DNA from: Ruminococcus flavefaciens FD-1
GTDB taxonomy: Bacteria > Bacillota > Clostridia > Oscillospirales > Ruminococcaceae
Direction of reading: 5' to 3'
DNA length: 64,000 bases
Assembly: GCA_000174895.1 (NCBI GenBank)
Contig: ACOK01000106.1
Span: 1-64,000, forward strand
Position 1 is the first letter of the stretch, and every line of letters starts with the position of its first letter. Made by a program: the position numbers and the translations under genes. Positions 1 through 6,728 of the stretch are shown here, in pieces. The notes under the pieces were generated by a model that saw only the letters and a program-made list of their open reading frames with translations, was not told where the DNA came from and made no database searches.

Positions 1-690
1 GTGACCTTGTCAAAATAATAGAAACCAAGCAGTGAGGAGCATTCATTCCAAAGAAAGTACATAGAGTCATGATGTTTTCACAACACAGGAAGGACATACC
101 GGCTGAGAGGATAAATCTAACAACGCTCATAACAAACTTCGTGACGAATCTGAAGAGCAACCATGCAGACTATAATTGGAAGACGTGAACACGACTTATT
201 CGGCCGAGTTAGGAATAGGAAACAGAAGAATTAATAGTTCTGGATTCCAACAGGTACACAAAAAAGCTATGGTAAAGTCGGACTTTTTAAGTTATAACTA
301 CAGACAGTAGCAGAACAACTTCGGATTATGTGTAATATAGTCAAAAGGTTACCTTTGAATGGAAAAGTTTGTCACTATGGTAATATTAACTACAAGGGTG
401 GCATTGAATACGCCCTTTTTCTTGTCGCATAGAGAGGTAATCGTTTTCGCAGGAAAACACAATACGATGTTCAATTAGGACAACTATTAAATATTAGAAG
501 TTTCATAAGGAGTGTGACCAAGCGCGAAAATAGGGGAAAAGACAATGTATTATTTAGTGGAACATCTGCACGTGTAAACTTAATAGAGTAAGTTTTTGGA
601 AGGGAGTTTGAGGGAGAATCCTGTTTCAAAAGGGTTTCCCTCAATAGACACGTGTAAAAACTTCTGTAAGAGTACCGAGGTTAAATCGCA
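1..690 (+). ncRNA. candidate large structured non-coding RNA (5' end may lie outside window)
   Basis: No credible reading frame exists in this AT-rich stretch, whose composition and lack of codon structure differ from every gene nearby. It is instead full of short self-complementary segments: 195-201 with 213-219, 223-227 with 238-242, 274-278 with 282-286, 344-348 with 352-356 enclosed by 337-341 with 374-378, 394-400 with 411-417, 443-448 with 453-458, and a three-way junction in which 569-575 pairs with 648-654 around hairpins 576-582/589-595 and 610-615/637-642. Wobble pairs (for example 399 with 412, 196 with 218) fit only the + strand. Size and ornate folding recall large RNAs such as ROOL or GOLLD, but I cannot recognise either family. 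tmRNA, RNase P and SRP signatures are absent. The RNA identity and both ends are inference. Confidence 0.45.
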
Positions 691-702
691 GGGGATATAT
701 TT

Positions 703-1467
703 TTATTCACTGACGTTTTTGACAAAGTTGATTATCTCTGCGGCTTTTTCACGGGTAAGGCCTTCGATATACAGCAATTCATAGGGATGGCTGAAGCCTC
801 CTGCCTGTTCACGGAAGCTGATTATCCTTTCGGCGATGGTCTCGTCCACATGAGGAAGCAGCATAAGTTCCTCTTTTGTTGCAGTATTCAGGTCAAGGGG
901 AGCGATCTCCTCAAGGGTGGGAATATGCTCTGTCTCCTCCTCGGACGGCAGTTCCTCACTTGGCTGTTCCTCGCTGACAGGCACATCGTAGACAGGATCG
1001 GTCACGTAGATGTACTCCCTGACAGCTTCAAATTTACTTTCGCCTATGCCGCTGACGTTCATCAGCTCCTCGATATTTCTGAATCCGCCAATAGACGAGC
1101 GGTACGTGATTATATCTTCTGCCAGCTTTTCGCCTATTCCCGGGAGAAGTGCAAGCTGTTCAGCGCTTGCTTCATTCAGCTCGAACCACAGCACAACGGG
1201 CTCGGTGGGTTCCGTTTCCTCCTGCACAGTCGTGGCTTTGGCAGTTGTCGTTTTCGTTGCTTTAGCGGCTGTGGTCTTTACTTTGGTTGTCTTCACAGAT
1301 GAGGATGATACCGCAGCCGATGACACGGAAGTTGTGGCAACGTTGAAAACTACTCTGCCGTTATCTTCCGCCTTTTGGCGGTCAGCAGGCGAAAAAATAG
1401 TATACACTGTACCTGCCGCAAGCACAGCACAGGCATAGACCGCATAAAGTTTCGTCTTCTTAGTCAT
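703..1467 (-). CDS. ComEA-like secreted protein with two helix-hairpin-helix domains
   Basis: A 254-residue protein probably anchored or exported by an N-terminal hydrophobic segment (about residues 7-24), followed by a Thr/Ala/Lys-rich linker (45-85) and two helix-hairpin-helix units at about 96-155 and 191-252. Each carries the ComEA signature LN.A...EL..LPGIG....I..R...GGF. ComEA binds incoming DNA at the cell surface during competence; family members usually carry one such unit after an SLBB domain, so the tandem arrangement without SLBB is unusual. The ATG at 1467 is chosen over an upstream in-frame start because GGCGGTGAT precedes it. No comEC or comEB lies nearby, so a role in natural transformation is only inferred. 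Confidence 0.8.
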   Translation of the reverse strand: MTKKTKLYAVYACAVLAAGTVYTIFSPADRQKAEDNGRVVFNVATTSVSSAAVSSSSVKTTKVKTTAAKATKTTTAKATTVQEETEPTEPVVLWFELNEASAEQLALLPGIGEKLAEDIITYRSSIGGFRNIEELMNVSGIGESKFEAVREYIYVTDPVYDVPVSEEQPSEELPSEEETEHIPTLEEIAPLDLNTATKEELMLLPHVDETIAERIISFREQAGGFSHPYELLYIEGLTREKAAEIINFVKNVSE

Positions 1468-1514
1468 AAGATCACCGCCCGGATTTGGAATACAGTACCT
1501 GTTGTCTTTCCACA

Positions 1515-1543
1515 ATTATACAACAAAAACCGACAAATATCAA
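1515..1543 (-). promoter_or_regulatory. sigma-A-type promoter of the ComEA-like gene
   Basis: On the minus strand TTGATA (1538-1543) and TATAAT (1515-1520) are separated by 17 bp, about 50 bp upstream of the start codon at 1467. It is back to back with the promoter of the M42 operon. Confidence 0.7.
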
Positions 1544-1601
1544 CTGTTTCCGACAAAAACAGCGACTATCATTTATTCCGTCCTGATATCGCCAAAAGGT
1601 A

Positions 1602-1630
1602 TTGTAATTATGTCCGAAATCTGGTATAAT
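1602..1630 (+). promoter_or_regulatory. sigma-A-type promoter of the M42 peptidase operon
   Basis: TTGTAA (1602-1607) and TATAAT (1625-1630) with a 17-bp spacer, 40 bp before the ATG at 1670. Confidence 0.7.
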
Positions 1631-1669
1631 TAATATGATTAGGCATTTTTCAGACAGAAAGGAAGATAA

Positions 1670-2680
1670 ATGATGGAACTTAAAGATACTATTGTTTCAC
1701 TGTCGCAGGCATACGGCGCATCGGGAAATGAGCCCCCTGCCGCTGAACTTGCACTTTCAATGCTGAGGGAGTACTGCCCCGATGCTGAGATAATCGGCGG
1801 AAACGTTATCGGCACATTCGGCAAAAAGGATGAAAGTCTCCCTGCACTGGTGCTGGACGCTCATATAGATCAGGTTGGATTTGTGGTCACATACATCACA
1901 GACGAAGGCTTTATTAAAATAGGAAGCATCGGCGGCATCGACCGCAGACTGCTACCTGCACAGCCTGTTATCGTTCACGGAAAGCGTGATATCAAGGGCG
2001 TGATATGCTCCGTTCCTCCGCACCTCACAGGCGGCTCGGGAAGCGTTCTCTCTTTCGACGATGCGGCTATTGATACGGGAATGACAAAGGCTGAACTGGA
2101 GGAGATAGTTTCTCTCGGCGACAGCATCACCTTTGATGTGAAATGCCGTGACCTGCTGGGCACACGCATGACAGGCGGCGCACTTGATGACAGGTGCGGA
2201 GTTGCGTCTATCCTCTATGCGCTGGAACTTCTCAAAGGCAAAGAGCTCGCATATAATGTCACTGTTGTTTTCTCCGTTCAGGAGGAAGTGGGCGAACGTG
2301 GCGCTAAGACAGGCGCATTCAACACTGCTCCCGATGTGGCGCTGGCTGTGGATGTAAGCTTTGCCTATGCAAACGGCGAGGACGAGGAAAAGTGCGGCTA
2401 TCTGGGAAAAGGCCCGATGATAGGCATTTCTCCGTCGCTTTCCCGTGAGATATCCGACAGGCTCATCGAGATGTCGAAGAAGAACGATATTCCCTGTCAG
2501 ATAGAAGTCATGAGCGGTATGACCTCCACCAATGCGGATCAGTATTCCGTCAGCCGTGGCGGCGCAAAGACCTGTACAGTGTCCATTCCGCTGAGAAATA
2601 TGCACACCCCCGTTGAGGTCATCGACGTTAAGGATGTTAAGCTGACAGGCAGGCTTATTGCTGAATTTATCAAGGCATAA
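1670..2680 (+). CDS. M42 family metallopeptidase (first copy)
   Basis: A cytoplasmic aminopeptidase of the M42 (FrvX/YsdC/PepA) family, which removes N-terminal residues from small peptides as large tetrahedral complexes with two metal ions. Ligand motifs are visible in order: DAHIDQVGF (His65, Asp67), ALDDRCG near 170, QEEVGERG near 204 with the catalytic Glu pair, AVDVS near 227, and NMHTPVEV near the C-terminus. At 336 residues it is of normal length. GAAAGGAAG precedes the ATG pair at 1670; the second ATG at 1673 is also possible. It is the first gene of a (+) run that includes a second, divergent M42 copy. Substrate preference cannot be read from sequence. Confidence 0.9.
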   Translation: MMELKDTIVSLSQAYGASGNEPPAAELALSMLREYCPDAEIIGGNVIGTFGKKDESLPALVLDAHIDQVGFVVTYITDEGFIKIGSIGGIDRRLLPAQPVIVHGKRDIKGVICSVPPHLTGGSGSVLSFDDAAIDTGMTKAELEEIVSLGDSITFDVKCRDLLGTRMTGGALDDRCGVASILYALELLKGKELAYNVTVVFSVQEEVGERGAKTGAFNTAPDVALAVDVSFAYANGEDEEKCGYLGKGPMIGISPSLSREISDRLIEMSKKNDIPCQIEVMSGMTSTNADQYSVSRGGAKTCTVSIPLRNMHTPVEVIDVKDVKLTGRLIAEFIKA

Positions 2681-2683
2681 AAT

Positions 2684-3340
2684 ATGTTTAGTGAATCATT
2701 TCTAAAAAAGTTTCTGACAGTTCTGAGAATTATAATAGCGGCAATAGCTTTTTCAGTTTTTGTTCTTATTGTTTATGCCTGTTCAGACCAAAAATTCAGC
2801 TTTGAAACAGAATACGGCGATGTTTTTCATGGATATTGCGATACGTGGGGAGACTACGCTGAATTAAGCTGTCCTGACCACAATCTTGATTTATCGTTTT
2901 CTTCCGCATTTTCCAAAAATGATATTACTCCTGTTTGCGATACTGAACATTTTCGCTGTTACAAATTTCACAACGGAATTGATGATGATTTCTATATATG
3001 CGGTCTAAAGCCTGACGGAGATTACTTTCCGATTGATCCCGACGAAAAAGTAACACCCGAGTTTTTCAAAGAAAAATACGGCGAGGATTTCAAAAAAGTC
3101 TTTTTAGCCGATACATACATAATGAAGATCACTCTTTATTACATGGGTGGCTGTTACCACAGTACAATGCTAAATATAGCCGAAAAACTCATCGCAAAGG
3201 ACTATGAAGGACTTGAAAAATACGGTCTTACACAGGAAATGATAAATGATAAGGAATCGCTTAAAGAAAAAACTAAAATAATGTACGATTATCTTGACAG
3301 AAGTAAAGGAGTGTACAAAAATGAAAGATTTGCTTCGTGA
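2684..3340 (+). CDS. hypothetical membrane-anchored protein or lipoprotein
   Basis: Not recognised. The 218-residue product begins with a hydrophobic segment (about residues 12-33) ending in VYAC, which could be a non-standard lipobox or a plain membrane anchor. The rest is hydrophilic, rich in Asp, Lys, Phe and Tyr, and would lie outside the cytoplasm. It starts 3 bp after the first M42 stop, and its end overlaps the second M42 gene by 20 bp, so the three are probably co-transcribed. Base and codon use are clearly more AT-rich than in its neighbours, suggesting separate acquisition or relaxed constraint. No function is proposed. Confidence 0.7.
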   Translation: MFSESFLKKFLTVLRIIIAAIAFSVFVLIVYACSDQKFSFETEYGDVFHGYCDTWGDYAELSCPDHNLDLSFSSAFSKNDITPVCDTEHFRCYKFHNGIDDDFYICGLKPDGDYFPIDPDEKVTPEFFKEKYGEDFKKVFLADTYIMKITLYYMGGCYHSTMLNIAEKLIAKDYEGLEKYGLTQEMINDKESLKEKTKIMYDYLDRSKGVYKNERFAS

Positions 3341-4340
3341 GCTTTGCCTTACAGACGGAATCTCAGGCGATGAGAACGCTGTAAGAGAGCTTATCATAGA
3401 GAAGATCAAGGGGCTGTGCGAATACAGCACCGACCCCCTCGGCAGTCTCATCTGCTTCAAAAAGGGAAAGAAAACTCCCGAAAAGAAACTTATGATATGC
3501 GCCCACATGGACGAAGTGGGCTTCATGGTCACCTACATCCGCCCCGACGGTACTCTCAGCTTTGACACCGTAGGCGGAGTTGACCCTGCTGTTGTCATCG
3601 GCAGACAGGTGCGTGTGGGAAAAGGCCGTATCAGCGGAGTTGTCGGCTCCACTGCTGTGCATAATCTCTCAAAGGAACAGCGTGAAAAAGCCCCGACTAT
3701 CGGCAGTCTCTACATAGACATCGGCGCTGAGGACAAGGCCGATGCTGAAAAGCACGTTTCCCTCGGCGACTGCGTTTACTTCGATTCCGAGTTCGTGGAC
3801 TTAGGTGAAAAACGCATAAAGGCAAAGGCTATCGATGACCGTGCAGGCTGTGCCATGATGATAGAAATGATCCATGAGGAGCTTGAATATGATACTTACT
3901 TCGTGTTCAACGTTCAGGAGGAAATTGGTCTGCGTGGCTCGACTGCTTCAGCATTTGCCGTTGCTCCCGATTTCGCCATCGTCCTTGAATCCACAACTGC
4001 CGCAGATATCGACGGTGCATCGGGCGCAAAGCGTGTCTGCGAAGTGGGAAAAGGCCCTGTTGTTTCGTTCATGGACAGAAGCACCATGTACGACAAGGAA
4101 CTTTACCGCCTTGCTTTCGATATCGCAAAGGAACTGGATATCCCCTGCCAGACCAAGACCATGGTCGCAGGCGGAAACGATGCGGGCGCTATACACAAGA
4201 GCGGCAAGGGAGTGCGTACTATCGCCGTATCTCTGCCTTGCAGATATCTCCACTCTCCCTCATCGGTGATTGAATTTGCCGACATGGAGAACTCATACAA
4301 ACTGGTAAAAGAACTTTCAAAGAGGATAGCTGAATTATGA
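3321..4340 (+). CDS. M42 family metallopeptidase (second copy)
   Basis: A second, divergent M42 aminopeptidase of 339 residues. Metal and catalytic motifs are CAHMDEVGF (about 57-65), AIDDRAG near 172, NVQEEIGLRG near 200, VLEST near 223 where the first copy has AVDVS, and a C-terminal CRYLHSP. The ATG at 3321 is preferred over an in-frame start 27 bp upstream because AAAGGAGTG sits just before it. Its start lies inside the preceding gene and its stop overlaps the next by 4 bp (ATGA), so translation is probably coupled. Two paralogues in one operon may form hetero-oligomers or split substrate range, as known for lactococcal-type and archaeal M42 sets; this is inference. Confidence 0.9.
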   Translation: MKDLLRELCLTDGISGDENAVRELIIEKIKGLCEYSTDPLGSLICFKKGKKTPEKKLMICAHMDEVGFMVTYIRPDGTLSFDTVGGVDPAVVIGRQVRVGKGRISGVVGSTAVHNLSKEQREKAPTIGSLYIDIGAEDKADAEKHVSLGDCVYFDSEFVDLGEKRIKAKAIDDRAGCAMMIEMIHEELEYDTYFVFNVQEEIGLRGSTASAFAVAPDFAIVLESTTAADIDGASGAKRVCEVGKGPVVSFMDRSTMYDKELYRLAFDIAKELDIPCQTKTMVAGGNDAGAIHKSGKGVRTIAVSLPCRYLHSPSSVIEFADMENSYKLVKELSKRIAEL

Positions 4341-5140
4341 TAAAGATAATCGAACACGAGCACGAACTTGACCGTGACTTGCTCAACAAGACCCTGTCAG
4401 GCAAGAAGATGCTTTCATACATGAGAGCATACGGCCCCAACTATGAATTCTGCCGCTTCTACAAGCTGACAGACGAAAACGGCGTGGGCTTCATGTTCAT
4501 CATCAACTCAACGCTGATAATCTGCACTGACGGAATGCTCCAGCCCAGCGAGGAGATAGACCTTTTCGTCAGCATGAATCTCCCCTTCCGTATCGAAGGC
4601 GACAGACACATCATCGACGGAATAAAGCTTGATGACCACTACCAGAAGCTTAACCGCACTATCTTTGAACTCATCCCCGATGATTCGCCTCTTGAAGCCA
4701 TCGAGGAGCACGTTGACTTCAACCCAAAGCTGACCGACGTATACCAGATACTCAGCGAGGGATTCCCGAATATTGCGGATTTCTCACTGTGGTACACTGA
4801 TACATCTCACCGCACCCGTCACGGCATAAGCAGAGTTTTCACCTATCGTGGCTCGACAACTGCTTCTGCGGTATTCGACATCGGCAGCACAGTCCTCATC
4901 GGTCAGGTTGCTACAACAGTTGCCGCCCGTGGCAGAGGCTATGCAAGGGAATTTCTCAAATGGCTGGCTAAATTCTTCAACGGACTCGGAAAGAGAGCCT
5001 ACCTGCTGGCACTTGATGTACGTGTCAGCTTCTATCAGGAGATAGGCTTCAAGATAGTTGGCCGTGAAGTAGTCCTTGAGCGTATCGACATCGAAAAGGA
5101 CAGCCTCAGCAAGGGCAAGCTTGCCGAGGAAAAGCAATGA
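4337..5140 (+). CDS. GNAT-family N-acetyltransferase domain protein
   Basis: A 267-residue protein whose C-terminal third (about 165-255) carries the acetyl-CoA-binding GNAT signature: a beta strand IGSTVLIGQVATTVAARGRGYA with the pyrophosphate loop R-G-R-G-Y-A, then helix FLKWLAKFF and the late strand with a Y-aromatic motif (VSFYQEIGFK). The N-terminal 160 residues resemble no domain I can name and may be a degenerate second GNAT fold. It overlaps the M42 stop by 4 bp. The acceptor substrate is unknown; peptide or amino-acid acetylation would fit the operon but is a guess. Confidence 0.75.
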   Translation: MIKIIEHEHELDRDLLNKTLSGKKMLSYMRAYGPNYEFCRFYKLTDENGVGFMFIINSTLIICTDGMLQPSEEIDLFVSMNLPFRIEGDRHIIDGIKLDDHYQKLNRTIFELIPDDSPLEAIEEHVDFNPKLTDVYQILSEGFPNIADFSLWYTDTSHRTRHGISRVFTYRGSTTASAVFDIGSTVLIGQVATTVAARGRGYAREFLKWLAKFFNGLGKRAYLLALDVRVSFYQEIGFKIVGREVVLERIDIEKDSLSKGKLAEEKQ

Positions 5141-5178
5141 TCGCAGGAAACGGTTAAGTAAAACAGAAAGGAATAAAT

Positions 5179-6459
5179 ATGAACAGCAGAATAAATGAAC
5201 TCTACAGCTTCGATCCGAAGCTTACAGAAATGGCAGAAAAGGCTGAAAAAGCCTGCATGGATGCCTTCAGACGCACTGAGGAAACTGCCGAATACAACGG
5301 CGCAAAGGTGCTCAAAGCCTTTGCCGACAACAAGGTAAGTGAGCCCTGCTTCTACGGCTCAACAGGCTACGGCTACGGCGACGTGGGCAGAGAGGTCATC
5401 GACAAGGTCTTTGCTCAGGCTCTCGGCACTGAGGACGCCCTCGTCCGCTTCAATTTCGTTTCAGGCACTCATGCTCTCTCCGTTGCGCTTTTCGGTGTAC
5501 TCCGCACAGGCGACAAGATGGTCTCAATCACAGGCAAGCCCTACGATACACTTGAAGAAGTAATCGGTCTCAGCGGCACTAAGGGTAACGGCTCGCTTAT
5601 GGATTACGGCGTTGAGTACGGTCAGGTAGACCTTAACTCCGACGGCACTCCTAAGCTCGACGAGATAACCGAAGCTGTAAAGGGGGCGAAGATAGCCTAT
5701 ATTCAGCGCTCCCGTGGTTACTCGCTCCGTGGCGCATTCACTGTAAAAGATATCGAGGATATGATTAAAGCCGCTAAAAAAGGGAATCCTGACATTATAA
5801 TCATGGTGGATAACTGCTACGGCGAATTCATCGAGGACCGTGAGCCTTCAGCTGTAGGCGCTGACGTTATCATCGGCTCCCTTATCAAGAATGCAGGCGG
5901 CGGAATCGCACGTACAGGCGGATATATCGCAGGAAGAGCCGACCTTGTCGAGCTTTGCTCATACCGTCTCACCTGTGTGGGAATGGGCAAGGAAGTAGGC
6001 TGTACCCTTGGCATGAACCGTGAAATGCTGCTGGGACTTTTCTTCGCTCCCGATGTTGTGGCAAATGCAGTCAAGACCTCCATTTTCGCAAGTGAGCTTT
6101 TCACTATGCTGGGATTTGAATGCTCCCCACGCAAGGACGACTCCCGTGGAGATATCATAACTGCCGTAAAACTGGGCGATGAGGAACATCTCTGCGCTTT
6201 CTGCCGTGGTATTCAGAAGGGCGCTCCCGTTGATTCGTTCGTAACTCCCGAGCCATGGGATATGCCCGGCTACTCCGATAAAGTCATCATGGCGGCAGGC
6301 GCATTCACAGGCGGTGCTTCTATTGAGCTTTCCGCAGACGCTCCTCTCCGTGAACCCTTTGCTGTATGGATGCAGGGCGGTATCACCTACACAAGCGGCA
6401 AATTAGGCGTTATGCTGGCCGCTCAGGAAATGATAAACGAAGGCCTCATAAAGCTCTGA
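5179..6459 (+). CDS. YnbB-like PLP-dependent enzyme (methionine gamma-lyase/aluminium-resistance family)
   Basis: A 426-residue fold-type I PLP enzyme of the YnbB family, often annotated as methionine gamma-lyase family or aluminium-resistance protein and related to cystathionine beta-lyases. Visible features are the cofactor region FVSGTHALSVALFG (about 93-107), the Asp of IIMVDNCYGEF (near 212) that contacts the pyridine nitrogen, and the Schiff-base Lys in GSLIKNAGGGIARTGGY (near 237). GAAAGGAAT lies before the ATG. In Bacillus ynbB sits beside glnR; here it ends the M42 run. The physiological reaction of the family is not well established, so only the enzyme class is asserted. Confidence 0.85.
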   Translation: MNSRINELYSFDPKLTEMAEKAEKACMDAFRRTEETAEYNGAKVLKAFADNKVSEPCFYGSTGYGYGDVGREVIDKVFAQALGTEDALVRFNFVSGTHALSVALFGVLRTGDKMVSITGKPYDTLEEVIGLSGTKGNGSLMDYGVEYGQVDLNSDGTPKLDEITEAVKGAKIAYIQRSRGYSLRGAFTVKDIEDMIKAAKKGNPDIIIMVDNCYGEFIEDREPSAVGADVIIGSLIKNAGGGIARTGGYIAGRADLVELCSYRLTCVGMGKEVGCTLGMNREMLLGLFFAPDVVANAVKTSIFASELFTMLGFECSPRKDDSRGDIITAVKLGDEEHLCAFCRGIQKGAPVDSFVTPEPWDMPGYSDKVIMAAGAFTGGASIELSADAPLREPFAVWMQGGITYTSGKLGVMLAAQEMINEGLIKL

Positions 6460-6463
6460 ACTT

Positions 6464-6573
6464 ATTGAATTGAGAATGGAGAATGGAGAATGAATGTGTT
6501 CGCTCACTTATTTTGATCCGTCACGAAGTGACACCGCAATTCTCAATTCTAAATTCTAAATTCTCAATTTTAA
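6464..6573. repeat. palindromic intergenic element with 7-bp repeat arms (copy A)
   Basis: Left arm 6464-6496 is built on GAGAATG-type units and is complementary to the right arm 6538-6573 built on AATTCTA/AATTCTC-type units, repeating about every 7 bp. Between them lies a core hairpin with GTCACGAAGTGAC (6520-6532) followed by ACC. The same plan, core hairpin then GACACC then heptad arm, recurs at 57806-57892 and in part at 55204-55278, which identifies it as a dispersed element. Confidence 0.7.
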
Positions 6574-6633
6574 AAGAAATGGTTACAAAAAGAATACAAT
6601 TTTCACTGAATATGTAATATCGCAACTTTTACA

Positions 6634-6662
6634 GTTGACATTTGACTAAATTGCTGATAAAA
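6634..6662 (+). promoter_or_regulatory. sigma-A-type promoter of the pseudokinase gene
   Basis: TTGACA (6634-6639) and TAAAAT (6657-6662) with a 17-bp spacer, giving a leader of about 60 nt before the TTG start at 6729. Confidence 0.75.
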
Positions 6663-6728
6663 TAAATATGATGGCTTATTATGGAATATATATGAGCCTA
6701 TAACATTTTGACTAAAGGAGGAGCTGCT

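Noticed and set aside
669-681. GAGTACCGAGGTT shared between the RNA region and the DivIVA-like leader (25123-25135)
   Set aside because: A 13-base match is expected many times by chance in 64 kb, and the surrounding sequence does not align.
1-700. Group II intron, tmRNA, RNase P RNA or SRP RNA
   Set aside because: The first bases GTGAC loosely recall an intron end, but no domain V, reverse transcriptase or bulged A was found, and signature segments of tmRNA, RNase P and SRP RNA are missing.
5179-6459. Cystathionine beta-lyase proper
   Set aside because: The wording around the PLP lysine (SLIKNAGGGIARTGGY) fits the YnbB family rather than MetC/PatB.
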